Source of the DNA: Pedobacter yonginensis
GTDB lineage: Bacteria; Bacteroidota; Bacteroidia; Sphingobacteriales; Sphingobacteriaceae
Assembly (NCBI RefSeq): GCF_003173595.1
Contig: NZ_QGNZ01000002.1
Coordinates: 186,001 to 250,000, forward strand
Length of the DNA: 64,000 bases
Direction of reading: 5' to 3'
The position numbers were made by a program, and so were the translations under genes. The notes beneath the pieces were generated by a model. That model was given only the letters and a program-made list of their open reading frames with translations, had not been told where the DNA came from and did no database searches. Shown in pieces: positions 25,895 through 34,940 of this stretch (the stretch's first letter is position 1; each line of letters begins with the position of its first letter).

Positions 25895-28800
25895 TTACGC
25901 TTGTACTGTTGTATCTGTATTTCTAATTTTTGTCATGTATCCGATACCTGGTTTCACGTTGATTTCTTCTAATACGTAATAGATACGCTCAGAACGCAAT
26001 GCTTTAGAAACTTCAGAGTTTGGATCGTTTGAATCACCAAATATGATTGCATTTGCTGAACAAGCTTCTTGACAAGCCATTTTAATATCGCCATCTTTTA
26101 ATGGGCGTTTCTCTATTTTGGCTTTCAATTTACCTGCCTGTATACGTTGGATACACATAGAGCATTTCTCCATAACACCACGTGAACGTGCAGTTACGTC
26201 AGGATTTAAAACCAATTGAGTAAACTCGTTATTCAAATAGTTATCGAAACGAGAATCGTTCCAGTAGTTAAACCAGTTGAAACGACGTACTTTATACGGA
26301 CAGTTATTCGCACAGTAACGCGTACCTACGCAACGGTTGTAAGCCATGTGGTTTAAACCATCTGATGAGTGTACAGTTGCCAATACCGGACAAACAGTTT
26401 CGCAAGGTGCGTGATCACAATGTTGACACAACATTGGCTGATGAACAACAGAAACATGATCTAAATCTTCCAACTTAGCAATTTCTTTTTCTCTCGTTAC
26501 ATCACCTTCCGCAGTTTCGTAGCTGTAATAACGATCGATACGAATCCAGTGCATTTCACGACGACGACGAACCTCATCACGACCTACAACAGGAATATTG
26601 TTTTCTACGTTACAAGCAACAATACAAGAACCACAACCTGTACAAGCATTCAAATCGATTGCCATAACCCAGTTGTTACCTGGTTTTTCGTATTGATCCC
26701 AAAGATCATAGTTTTTATGTCCTTCTTCGCCCTTACCTGTACCAGCTGCAGGATCGTTTAAGAACTCTTTGAAAGAAGCCTCACGGATTACGTTACGACC
26801 TTCAAAAGAGTGGTGTGTTTGTGTTTGTGCCAATTCATAATGCCCTCCTGTTGGAGTAAGCGTTACTGTAGTGGCATATTGCATTGTTCCGTTTACAAAA
26901 GAAACAAAAGGGAAAGCATTTTTACCCACGTCGTTACCCGCTTTACCAACTTTGGTACGGCCATAACCTAAGGCAATAGAAACAGTGCCTTGTGCTTGTC
27001 CTGGTTGAATAAGAACAGGTAAATCAATCGAATATCCGTTATTGCCTTTTACAGTAACAACATCAGATTCTTTAATATTTAATTTCTCAGCATACTTTGG
27101 AGCGATGGCTACAAAGTTATCCCAAGTTACTTTAGAAACTGGATCAGGAAGCTCTTGTAAGAAAGCGTTATTTGCATTTTTACCATCACGCATTGGAACG
27201 TTTTCGTAAACCTGCAACTCTACATCTTTTGCTAAAGCTTTGCTGCTATTAATGATTGAGGTGGCCACTGCGGCTAGAGACAAACTGAAGGCATATGTAC
27301 CTGCAGGTTTTGCAGCTATTGAAACCACTCCTTTTTCTAGTACCTCATCCCACTTAATCCCTAAAGCTGGCAACATTTTGGTTTCCCAATTGGTGCGCAC
27401 AAACTGATAGTAATCTTTAACAGGCGCATCAGCCCAAACGAGTAAACTTTCTTCTGCTTGGCGGCTATTGAAAACTGGGTTGATGGTTGGCTGTACGATA
27501 GAGTAATATCCTTCGTAAGCATTTGCATCACCCCACGATTCTAAATAGTTATGATTGATTGCCACAACATCACAAAGTGAGGCCGTTTCATCTGCACGAT
27601 CTGCGAATGAAATTTTTGCTGGTACTTTCGCTAAAGCATCTGCAAATTTCTTACCATCAATTGAATCGTATGCTGGGTTGCTATTCAAGAATAAAACAGC
27701 ACCAACTTCACGACGGCTCATCTCAGCTACTAAACCATTAAATTCAGCATCATTTCCTGCGTATAAATAGCAAGGGTTATCTAAATCGATGGTTGTACCA
27801 TAACTTCCAATAGCGGCGTTAATGGCATTTACTAAAATTTGAGTAGAAACATCATTAGAACCACACACAACAAGGCCTTTACCTTTGTTTTGCAATAATT
27901 CTTTTGCTACTAACTTAATTACTTTATCTGCGGTAGTGTTGTTGCCTAATGTTCCACCAGGTAAAGCACTTCCCGTAATTGCATTGTATAGGGCAATTAA
28001 CGCTGGACCTTGTTCTGATAATTTTACCGGAACACGTGTATCAGCATTCGTACCTGTTAAGCTCATTCCACTTTCAAATTGAATGTGGCGGCTCATTTTT
28101 TTATTTTCTAACGATTTATAGTTACGGTTAGCTGTATATTGAGAGGTAAACTCCTCACCGCTAATCCAAGTCCCTAAGAAATCGGCAGCAAAACTTACGA
28201 TTAAATCAGCCTTGTTGAAATTGTATTTTGGTAAAACGGCTTTACCAAAACTGTTCTGGTTGGCTTGAATTATACCTGTGTAAGAAACCGCATCATATTG
28301 AACCAGTTTAGTTGCAGGGTATTTCGCAATGAAACCTGCAATTACTGCATTTGTAGATGGACTATTTACTGTTGATGAAACAATACGGATTTTTTTACCA
28401 GATGCTTGTGCTTTAGCCAACTCTGATTTTACAAAACCATCAATTTCAGCCCAAGTGCTTTCTTTGGTTTTAAGTAGAGGTGCTTTTAATTTAGATACAT
28501 CGTACAAATCTAAAACAGAAGCTTGCGCTCTTGCATCTGTACCCAGATTAAATTCTCCAGCATTTGGATTTGGCTCAATTTTAATTGGGCGTCCCTCTCT
28601 TGTTTTAACTAAAACACTCTGGCCATTAAAGCTAGAAGTATAGTAGTTAGGAATACCTGGGGTTACTTCTTCAGGTTTTACCAAATACGGGATAGATTTT
28701 TTTAACGGGGTACTTTGGCATGCCGCCAAAGTTACAGCACCTAAACCAAAGCCTAACGCCTTTAAAAAGTCGCGGCGTGGGGTAACGGTACTTAACCCTG

Positions 28801-28921
28801 CTTCATTTAAAACATCTTCTATTGGAAGTGGCTCGGCGAATTCGTTTTTGTTATTTTTAACAAAATCGGGTGTATTGTTATACTCCTCTAAGCCTTTCCA
28901 GTATTTTTTATTGCTTTCCAT
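25895..28921 (-). CDS. actB: Alternative complex III subunit ActB (Fe-S, molybdopterin-oxidoreductase-like)
   Basis: This 1008-aa fusion of a molybdopterin-oxidoreductase-like region (about 130-690) and a ferredoxin-like Fe-S region (about 740-980) is the ACIII ActB form. An N-terminal region carries a variant Tat signal, TPRRDFLKALGFGLGAVTLA, near residues 47-66, then a lipobox-like cysteine. Four cysteine clusters are visible: CTGCGSCIVAC, CQHCDHAPCETVC, CVGTRYCANNC with CP, and CSMCIQR with CQEAC. ACIII ActB proteins have lost the molybdenum cofactor; whether this one has cannot be settled here. It starts 48 bp after actA. Confidence 0.94.
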   Translation of the reverse strand: MESNKKYWKGLEEYNNTPDFVKNNKNEFAEPLPIEDVLNEAGLSTVTPRRDFLKALGFGLGAVTLAACQSTPLKKSIPYLVKPEEVTPGIPNYYTSSFNGQSVLVKTREGRPIKIEPNPNAGEFNLGTDARAQASVLDLYDVSKLKAPLLKTKESTWAEIDGFVKSELAKAQASGKKIRIVSSTVNSPSTNAVIAGFIAKYPATKLVQYDAVSYTGIIQANQNSFGKAVLPKYNFNKADLIVSFAADFLGTWISGEEFTSQYTANRNYKSLENKKMSRHIQFESGMSLTGTNADTRVPVKLSEQGPALIALYNAITGSALPGGTLGNNTTADKVIKLVAKELLQNKGKGLVVCGSNDVSTQILVNAINAAIGSYGTTIDLDNPCYLYAGNDAEFNGLVAEMSRREVGAVLFLNSNPAYDSIDGKKFADALAKVPAKISFADRADETASLCDVVAINHNYLESWGDANAYEGYYSIVQPTINPVFNSRQAEESLLVWADAPVKDYYQFVRTNWETKMLPALGIKWDEVLEKGVVSIAAKPAGTYAFSLSLAAVATSIINSSKALAKDVELQVYENVPMRDGKNANNAFLQELPDPVSKVTWDNFVAIAPKYAEKLNIKESDVVTVKGNNGYSIDLPVLIQPGQAQGTVSIALGYGRTKVGKAGNDVGKNAFPFVSFVNGTMQYATTVTLTPTGGHYELAQTQTHHSFEGRNVIREASFKEFLNDPAAGTGKGEEGHKNYDLWDQYEKPGNNWVMAIDLNACTGCGSCIVACNVENNIPVVGRDEVRRRREMHWIRIDRYYSYETAEGDVTREKEIAKLEDLDHVSVVHQPMLCQHCDHAPCETVCPVLATVHSSDGLNHMAYNRCVGTRYCANNCPYKVRRFNWFNYWNDSRFDNYLNNEFTQLVLNPDVTARSRGVMEKCSMCIQRIQAGKLKAKIEKRPLKDGDIKMACQEACSANAIIFGDSNDPNSEVSKALRSERIYYVLEEINVKPGIGYMTKIRNTDTTVQA

Positions 28922-28969
28922 TTAAGCTATATTACTGTTTATCGAACGTTCTTACTAAACTCTAATCTA

Positions 28970-30283
28970 TTAATAGTGGCACTTACCACACTCTAAACCA
29001 CCCAATAACGCTGGTGTAATTTTCTCGCCTTTTTTAATTTTCTCATGCGATTCGATAACCTTAGCGTAGAAAGCATTATTTTTTTGACCAGAAATATCTG
29101 TTTCTTTATGGCAGTTGATACACCATTTCATGGTTAATGGAGAATATTGATAAATTTCTTCCATTGTATTAACCGGACCATGACATGCGAAACACACAGG
29201 CTCTGTTGGTTGTAATCCTTTTGCTTTACGAATTGCATCTTCTGCAACAACAACGTGTTGAGAGTGATTGAAGTAAGCAAAATCAGGAAGATTGTGTACA
29301 CGTACCCACTCCATTGGTTTTGATTTACTTTCGTCGTATTTCTGAGTTTCAGGATCGTAACCTAAAGCATTGTAAATTTTCTTAATCTCAGGCGAAATCT
29401 GTCCCTCATATTTATCTCTTGCTTGTACTGCTTTATGGCAGTTCATACAAACATTTAACGATGGAATAGATGCGTTTTTAGATTTGAATGCACCAGAGTG
29501 ACAGTATTGACAATCGATTTGATTGATACCGGCGTGTAACTCATGCGAGAATTTAATTGGTTGTACTGGCTGATAGCCTGTATGTACCCCTGTATTCCAC
29601 ATGCCCATCCAACCGAAAGATCCTAAGCAGATAATTAAACACAAGATGAAGAACATCACAAATTTCTTGTTTTTGAACATCTTGCGAACACCAACTTTCA
29701 AAGGCACATCTTCTTCAATCTGAATACCTTGTTTTTGTAAGATTAAGCGCTCAAGCAATTTACTTGCGCGACCTAAAATCACCAAAATCACAACTGCGAT
29801 TAATACAATGGCAATAATACCAACTAGCGATAAACCAGAAACATCTTCTTTAGCTGTGGCATTTGCATCGGTTGCTCCAGGAGTACCTGGCGCAGCAGCA
29901 GGAGCTTTTGGCTCACCTTCTTTGATATAGGCTAAAATGCTTTTAACTTTTGCCTCATCCAATTCTGGAAAAGAAGTCATGGCAATTTTACCATTTTCAT
30001 TGTACAGCTTTACCGCAGCAGGATCACCCGCAGCGATTAAACCTTGTGAGTTCGGAATCCACTTCAATAAGAACGACTCTGGATGACGATCACTAACACC
30101 CGTTAAGGCCGGACCTATCAATTTCGCATCTAATGCGTGGCACGAAGAACATTTAGCTTTAAAAAGCGTTCTTCCTTCTTTAGCATCTTGCGCACTAACG
30201 GTTGATACCGCTATAACGGAAATGGCTGAAAACAAGAATAACGACTTCCAAACGCTTTTTAAAATCATCGAGATATCTCTCAT
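28970..30283 (-). CDS. actA: Alternative complex III subunit ActA (pentaheme) with N-terminal monoheme cytochrome domain
   Basis: This is a 437-aa protein from the ATG at 30283; an upstream GTG at 30292 is possible. A signal peptide (cleavage near VSAQDAK) precedes a cytochrome c domain with CSSCH near residue 46 and a short linker rich in Ala/Pro. A transmembrane helix (about 155-175) and a second one (about 210-232) follow. The C-terminal part has five more heme sites, CQYCH, CMNCH, CFACH, CINCH and CGKCH, the ActA pattern. Six sites in all make it longer than the plain pentaheme subunit. It is the first gene of the ACIII-oxidase block. Confidence 0.92.
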   Translation of the reverse strand: MRDISMILKSVWKSLFLFSAISVIAVSTVSAQDAKEGRTLFKAKCSSCHALDAKLIGPALTGVSDRHPESFLLKWIPNSQGLIAAGDPAAVKLYNENGKIAMTSFPELDEAKVKSILAYIKEGEPKAPAAAPGTPGATDANATAKEDVSGLSLVGIIAIVLIAVVILVILGRASKLLERLILQKQGIQIEEDVPLKVGVRKMFKNKKFVMFFILCLIICLGSFGWMGMWNTGVHTGYQPVQPIKFSHELHAGINQIDCQYCHSGAFKSKNASIPSLNVCMNCHKAVQARDKYEGQISPEIKKIYNALGYDPETQKYDESKSKPMEWVRVHNLPDFAYFNHSQHVVVAEDAIRKAKGLQPTEPVCFACHGPVNTMEEIYQYSPLTMKWCINCHKETDISGQKNNAFYAKVIESHEKIKKGEKITPALLGGLECGKCHY

Positions 30284-30583
30284 AATGAACACTTTATACT
30301 TATTTAATTTACTTTTTGTTGTGAAATTGATGCCTGAGTTGAAATAACCCCATCAAAACTTGAACAAAAGTATAACTTATTAATAAATCCCATGACATAA
30401 TACTGACTGGAAATACAATTTATAATCATTCTAAACAAATGCTGATTCAGGCCCCTCAGGCTATAAAAATGGCCATTTTGATCTAAATCTAAAATGGCCA
30501 CCCTATTCAAGTTAAGTGTTGGAAGTTTTCAATTTGCATTTATTACTTGCAATTGTGTTAATAAACTCCCAAATGTTAAATAC
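30284..30583. other. Intergenic, upstream region of the act operon
   Basis: This 300-bp gap between actA and the deoxyhypusine-synthase-like gene holds one small ORF without support (30304-30510). On the minus strand TACTTTTG (30365-30372) fits the Bacteroidota -7 consensus and lies about 80 nt before the actA ATG, so it is the best promoter candidate for the operon. Its -33 element is not convincing. Confidence 0.4.
30365..30372 (-). promoter_or_regulatory. Candidate -7 element (TAnnTTTG) for the act-cta operon
   Basis: The minus strand reads TACTTTTG. It lies about 82 nt upstream of the actA ATG with no competing ORF. The upstream -33 box is poor, so this is a single-box match. Confidence 0.35.
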
Positions 30584-31564
30584 TTATTGTTTTAATATCC
30601 AAGCAAACATAAGTGGCGCTACAATTGTCGCATCACTTTCTACAATAAACTTTGGTGTATGGATATCTAGCTTGCCCCAAGTAATTTTTTCGTTTGGTAC
30701 AGCGCCAGAATATGAACCGTATGATGTTGTTGAATCAGAAATTTGGCAGAAATAACTCCAGAAAGGAATGTTCTCCATTTCCATATCCTGATAGAGCATA
30801 GGTACCACGCAGATTGGGAAATCGCCAGCAATACCTCCACCAATTTGAAAGAAACCAATGCCCTTACCACCACTGTTTGCAATGTACCAATCGGCCAACC
30901 AACCCATATATTCAATACCACCTTTTACAGTGGTTGCGGTTAACTCCTTTTTCATTACGTAAGAAGCGAAGATATTTCCCATGGTAGAATCTTCCCATCC
31001 TGGAACCACAATTGGCAAATTCTTTTCTGCAGCGGCAAGCATCCAAGAGTTTTTAGGGTCAATTTCATAATATTGCTCCAAATCTCCACTTAAAAGCATT
31101 TTGTACATAAATTCATGTGGAAAATAACGCTCGCCGGCCTGTTCTGCATCCATCCATATTTTATGAATGTGCTTTTGTAAACGACGGAAGGCTTCCTCTT
31201 CTGGAATACATGTATCTGTAACACGGTTATAATGGTTTTCTAAAAGATCCCATTCGTCCTGTGGACTTAAATCGCGGTAATTGGGTACGCGTTTGTAATG
31301 TGAGTGGGCAACCAGATTCATAATATCTTCTTCCAAGTTGGCTCCTGTACAAGAGATGATTGAAACTTTATCCTGACGGATCATTTCTGCAAGTGAGATG
31401 CCTAACTCTGCAGTACTCATTGCACCTGCAAGTGTAATCATCATTTTACCACCTTCATCCAAATGCGTTTCGTAACCCTTTGCTGCATCCATCATAGCCG
31501 CCGCATTAAAATGGAGGTAATTACGCTCCATAAACTGAGATATTGGTCCTCTTGTATTGCTCAT
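30584..31564 (-). CDS. Deoxyhypusine synthase-like protein
   Basis: This is a 326-aa protein from the ATG at 31564; a TTG-started extension to 31675 is unlikely. It belongs to the deoxyhypusine synthase superfamily of NAD-dependent enzymes that use spermidine-like amines: LAGAMSTAELG near residue 44, SCTGANLEEDIMNL near 70, PGWEDSTMGNIFASY near 180 and GFFQIGGGIAGDF (about 237-249). In eukaryotic enzymes the last motif is GGGxxKHH with the catalytic lysine; here it is GGGIAGDF with no lysine. Bacteria have no eIF5A substrate, and this type is known in several bacterial phyla with unclear function. It has no obvious partner here. Confidence 0.85.
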   Translation of the reverse strand: MSNTRGPISQFMERNYLHFNAAAMMDAAKGYETHLDEGGKMMITLAGAMSTAELGISLAEMIRQDKVSIISCTGANLEEDIMNLVAHSHYKRVPNYRDLSPQDEWDLLENHYNRVTDTCIPEEEAFRRLQKHIHKIWMDAEQAGERYFPHEFMYKMLLSGDLEQYYEIDPKNSWMLAAAEKNLPIVVPGWEDSTMGNIFASYVMKKELTATTVKGGIEYMGWLADWYIANSGGKGIGFFQIGGGIAGDFPICVVPMLYQDMEMENIPFWSYFCQISDSTTSYGSYSGAVPNEKITWGKLDIHTPKFIVESDATIVAPLMFAWILKQ

Positions 31565-31789
31565 TTTATTTGTATTGTTTTGCGGCAAAAATAGGCATTT
31601 AGCCCGAAAGCTGAAAACATAAACCACTTTCAGGTCATATAAGTTAATCGAATTCTTCAATCTAGAACCTCCCAATACCTAATAAATAACCCATTTGAAC
31701 ATGCTGAATTAGGTTTATGGATTTTCGAAGAAGAACTCACTGCACAGCAACACTAATTATTTATTCAAGAAATTGCTTTTCTTTGCGCC

Positions 31790-32920
31790 ATGAAAAGAAG
31801 TTTCGCTTTCCTTATACTTTTGCTTGTTTCTTTGCCAGGCATGGCCCAAATGAAACTGATTAAAAAAATGCTTTCAAATGAAAAAGACACTACCAGAAAA
31901 GCCAGCTTTCTTCCCATTCCCTCACTCGGATACGCCCAAGAAACTGGCTTTGAATTTGGCGTTGGGGCAATTTATTCGTACTATACCGACCGGGAAGATA
32001 CCTTAACCAGAAGCTCTAATTTCTCTTTAAACGCTACCTATTCTACCAAAAAAACTTACAACATTACTTTGAAAGGCGACGCTTGGTCGCCCGGCAATAA
32101 GTATCATTTTATTGGTGACGTTCGCGTTAAAAAAATGCCATTCAATTTCTATGGAATTGGCAATAACACCCTCAAAACTGATGAGGACAAGCTCGTAATG
32201 AACCAATTTAAAGCCCAGTTTGATGCCGAAAAAAGTTTCCTGAAAAATGCCTATACGGGTGCATCTGTTGGTTTTGAGCATTACAAATTTGCCGATCAAA
32301 CAACAGGTGGAATATTCTCAAACAACGCAACAATTTTGGATAAGGATGGTGGCAGTGTAGCCTACCTAGGCTTAAGTCAAAGTTACGATACCCGAAACTC
32401 AAACAACTACCCAACCAAGGGCTTTTTCGGTAGAATTACTTACCAGTATGCCCCTCACCTTTTCGATGCAGAAAGCTTTACTGGAAGTCAGATTAAAGTT
32501 GATATAAGAAATTTCTGGAGTGTGAATAAAAAAATCGTTATCGGGGTTCAAGGCATTTATTACACTATACAAGGGACTAAAACACCTTTCTATCTATTGC
32601 AACAATTGGGTAACGACCAAATTATGCGGGGTTACTATGGCGGTAGGTACCGTGATGAAAACTTAATGGCCTCGCAAGCTGAGCTTCGTTATCGGTTTAT
32701 AAATCGTTTCGGAATTGTTGCTTTTGCTGGTGTTGGAAAGGTTTTCAACAACGGGAATTTTGATTTTAACAGCTTAAAACCCAACTATGGTGTTGGCGGT
32801 CGGTATTTCTTCGATACGGCCAAAGGATTAAGCGTACGGATAGATTATGGTGTAGGGGAGAAGTTAGCTAACGAAAAACGCCAGAGCGGATTTTATATCA
32901 GTTTAGCAGAGGCCTTTTAA
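31790..32920 (+). CDS. Omp85-type outer-membrane beta-barrel protein (BamA/TamA family)
   Basis: The 376-aa protein has a signal peptide (cleavage near PGMAQM) and then a barrel without POTRA domains. The region after residue 40 alternates as beta strands; the C-terminal half shows words of the Omp85/surface-antigen domain: SQSYDTRNSNNYPTKGFFGR (about 197-216), RGYYGGRYRDENLMASQAEL (about 279-298), RFGIVAFAGVGKVF and VRIDYGVGE near the end, closing at YISLAEAF. Such POTRA-free barrels may act as channels or in lipid or protein insertion. The gene is alone on the plus strand. Confidence 0.82.
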   Translation: MKRSFAFLILLLVSLPGMAQMKLIKKMLSNEKDTTRKASFLPIPSLGYAQETGFEFGVGAIYSYYTDREDTLTRSSNFSLNATYSTKKTYNITLKGDAWSPGNKYHFIGDVRVKKMPFNFYGIGNNTLKTDEDKLVMNQFKAQFDAEKSFLKNAYTGASVGFEHYKFADQTTGGIFSNNATILDKDGGSVAYLGLSQSYDTRNSNNYPTKGFFGRITYQYAPHLFDAESFTGSQIKVDIRNFWSVNKKIVIGVQGIYYTIQGTKTPFYLLQQLGNDQIMRGYYGGRYRDENLMASQAELRYRFINRFGIVAFAGVGKVFNNGNFDFNSLKPNYGVGGRYFFDTAKGLSVRIDYGVGEKLANEKRQSGFYISLAEAF

Positions 32921-32949
32921 TCCTGAAACCACCGAGTATTTAGTGGTTC

Positions 32950-33965
32950 ATGAAACATCAACAAAATGTTAAATCAGAATAAAATTTAATTTTTGGAACG
33001 AACGGGCAGCGCTTTTTGGCGAATGAAGCCTCGCCATTCGCTGTAGCCCTCGTGAAAAACTCGGGGCTGCCGCTGCTGTCGAGTTTATAATTTACGGCCT
33101 GTTCCTTACAAGTTTGTGTTCCTCTTGCCGCATCACATCCAATTTTTGGTGGCTAGTGAAACATCAACAACATGCTCAACAAAATGCTAAATCAGAATAA
33201 AATTGAATTTTTGGAACTATAAGGAAATTTATGTTTTGCCAAAAGCACTACACTTTGTACCTAAACCCGATCAAAGCGAAATGCCGATTTTCTCGGCAGA
33301 AGCGGGAGCGGGACTGAAAGCCGCCAAACGAGCGGAACTGCTCATTTCCAAAAAAAGATTCAGAATTTTCGGTAAATTTCATTTATCAGGAAATGAACGG
33401 ACAGCGCTTCTTGGCGCATGAAGCCCCGCCATTCGCTGTAGCCCTCGTGAAAAACTCGGGGCTGCCGCTGCTGTCGAGTTTATAATTTACGGCCTGTTCC
33501 TAACAAGTTTGTGTTCCTCTTGCCGCATCGGCTCCCATATTTGGTGGCTAGTGAAACATCAACAAAATGCTAAACCAGAATAAAAATTTAATTTTTCGGA
33601 AATGAACGGGTTAGCAATGCTTGGCAAATGAAGCCTCGCCATTCGCTGTAGCCCTCGTGAAAAACTCGGGGCTGCCGCTGCTGTCGAGTTTATAATTTAC
33701 GGCCTGTTCCTTACAAGTTTGTGTTCCTCTTGCCGCATCGGCTCCAATATTTGGTGGCTAGTGAAACATCAACAAAATACTAAATCAGAATAAAATTTAA
33801 TTTTTCGGAAATGAACGGGTTAGCAATGCTTGGCAAATGAAGCCTCGCCATTCGCTGTAGCCCTCGTGAAAAACTCGGGGCTGCCGCTACTGTCGAGTTT
33901 ATAATTTACGGCCTGTTCCTAACAATTTTGTGTTCCTCTTGCCGCATCGGCCCGCATATTTGGTA
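32950..33965. repeat. Array of four ~209-bp structured repeats (R1)
   Basis: Units start at GTGAAACATCAAC near 32950, 33157, 33550 and 33760. Spacing is about 209 bp, except that the second unit is lengthened by the nested 149-bp element R2 plus short flanks. Each unit contains GCGAATG or a close variant, AAGCCTCGC, CATTCGC (a 7-bp stem in the first unit), then AGCCCTCG ... CGGGGCT (a second stem with a bulge), and ends in GGCCTGTTCC, which can pair with the GAACGGG near the unit start. No protein frame is kept. It looks like an intergenic structured repeat; no match to a named family is claimed. Confidence 0.75.
33215..33363. repeat. 149-bp repeat R2, copy 1, nested within the R1 array
   Basis: It begins AACTATAAGGAAATTTATG and ends AAAAAAAGATTCAG. 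It shares the same 149-bp length and about 95% of bases with the copy at 34039-34187. It interrupts the second R1 unit between its leader and its core. Internal pairings include CCGATTTTCTCGG, CCGC/GCGG and an outer GAAATG/CATTTC. A 72-aa ORF crosses it but the changes between copies are not protein-like. Confidence 0.7.
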
Positions 33966-34038
33966 ATGCACCAAACGTTAAACAAGCTAGATCATATCGT
34001 TTCGGCAACAAACCGACCGATAAAAGAAAATTGGCACT

Positions 34039-34187
34039 AACTATAAGGAAATTTATGTTTTCCCAAAAGCACTACACTGTGTGCCTAAACCCGATCAAAG
34101 CGAGATGCCGATTTTCTCGGCAGAAGCGGGAGCGGGACTGAAAGCCGCCAAACGAGCGGAACTGCTCATTTCCAAAAAAAGATGCAG
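34039..34187. repeat. 149-bp repeat R2, copy 2
   Basis: Same orientation and same length as the copy at 33215-33363, with only a handful of substitutions (for example GCCAAAAG to CCCAAAAG). It lies just beyond the last R1 unit, about 80 bp before the stop of the DUF1345 gene. Confidence 0.7.
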
Positions 34188-34267
34188 GATTTCATGCTGA
34201 TAAAATACCAATGGCACAAGACGCTATTACGGGAAAACAACAATCGGTAGTTAAAACAAATCACAGG

Positions 34268-34939
34268 CTATTTACTCATTCCGGCCAATGCGTTTATAGT
34301 TAAGGCTACAATTACGGTATTAAAAATGAAAGAGATCATACTGTGTAGCAAGGCAAGTCTGCGCAATCTCCGTGAAGATATTTCTACATCCGACACTTGA
34401 AAAGTCATCCCTAAAACAAAAGAAAAATATGCAAAATCGATAAAATCGGGGGCACGTTCTCCAGGGAAATCTAAGCCACCACCCTTCTTAGTATCATCAA
34501 CGGTGTCTCTATCGCCATAATACAAATGTGCATAACGCATGGTAAAGGTGGTGTGCACTAAAAACCAAGAGAGAAACATGCCTAATAGGGCAATGGTTAA
34601 ATCTAGGGCTTTGACATTTTTATCTAGCAACAAAAGTATTACGGCAAGTAGCCCAGCGAAAGTTGAAACTAAGACTACGGCAAAAATTTCGGTTCGGGTT
34701 TCATCTTGTAACTTGGCCTTCAAATGCGTTTGCGAGGCGCCTGTATGAAAAAACATGTACCAGTGGGTGGATATTAGGGCCAAACAGGAAGCGTCCCAAC
34801 CGAGCATGATGTGTGTTAAAGTTTCTAATTTTAAAAAAAATGCGCCTAAATAAACAACCATTCCAAAAGCGAAACTTAAGAGCAAAATTTTGGCGGCAGA
34901 AAGCTTCTGGAAGTTACTGAGTTTAGGCCTTAATTCCAT
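34268..34939 (-). CDS. DUF1345 membrane protein
   Basis: This 223-aa protein has about six predicted transmembrane helices. It matches DUF1345 in length and words: LGWDASCLALISTHWYMF near residues 47-64, FLSWFLVHTTFTMRYAHLYY near 121-140, and FPGERAPDFIDFAYFSFVLG near 155-174, the best-conserved part of the family. Function is unknown. It begins 1 nt after the methyltransferase stop, so the two are one transcript. No signal peptide is needed. Confidence 0.87.
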   Translation of the reverse strand: MELRPKLSNFQKLSAAKILLLSFAFGMVVYLGAFFLKLETLTHIMLGWDASCLALISTHWYMFFHTGASQTHLKAKLQDETRTEIFAVVLVSTFAGLLAVILLLLDKNVKALDLTIALLGMFLSWFLVHTTFTMRYAHLYYGDRDTVDDTKKGGGLDFPGERAPDFIDFAYFSFVLGMTFQVSDVEISSRRLRRLALLHSMISFIFNTVIVALTINALAGMSK

Positions 34940-34940
34940 A

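Noticed and set aside
30304..30510. 68-aa ORF upstream of actA
   Set aside because: It lies over the likely promoter region, has no good start context and no recognisable motif.
33203..33421. 72-aa ORF over the R2 repeat
   Set aside because: It crosses R2 and an R1 core, and the differences between R2 copies are not biased to silent sites.
32950..34187. Insertion sequence remnant with a transposase
   Set aside because: No transposase frame or catalytic motif is visible on either strand; the repeats are non-coding.
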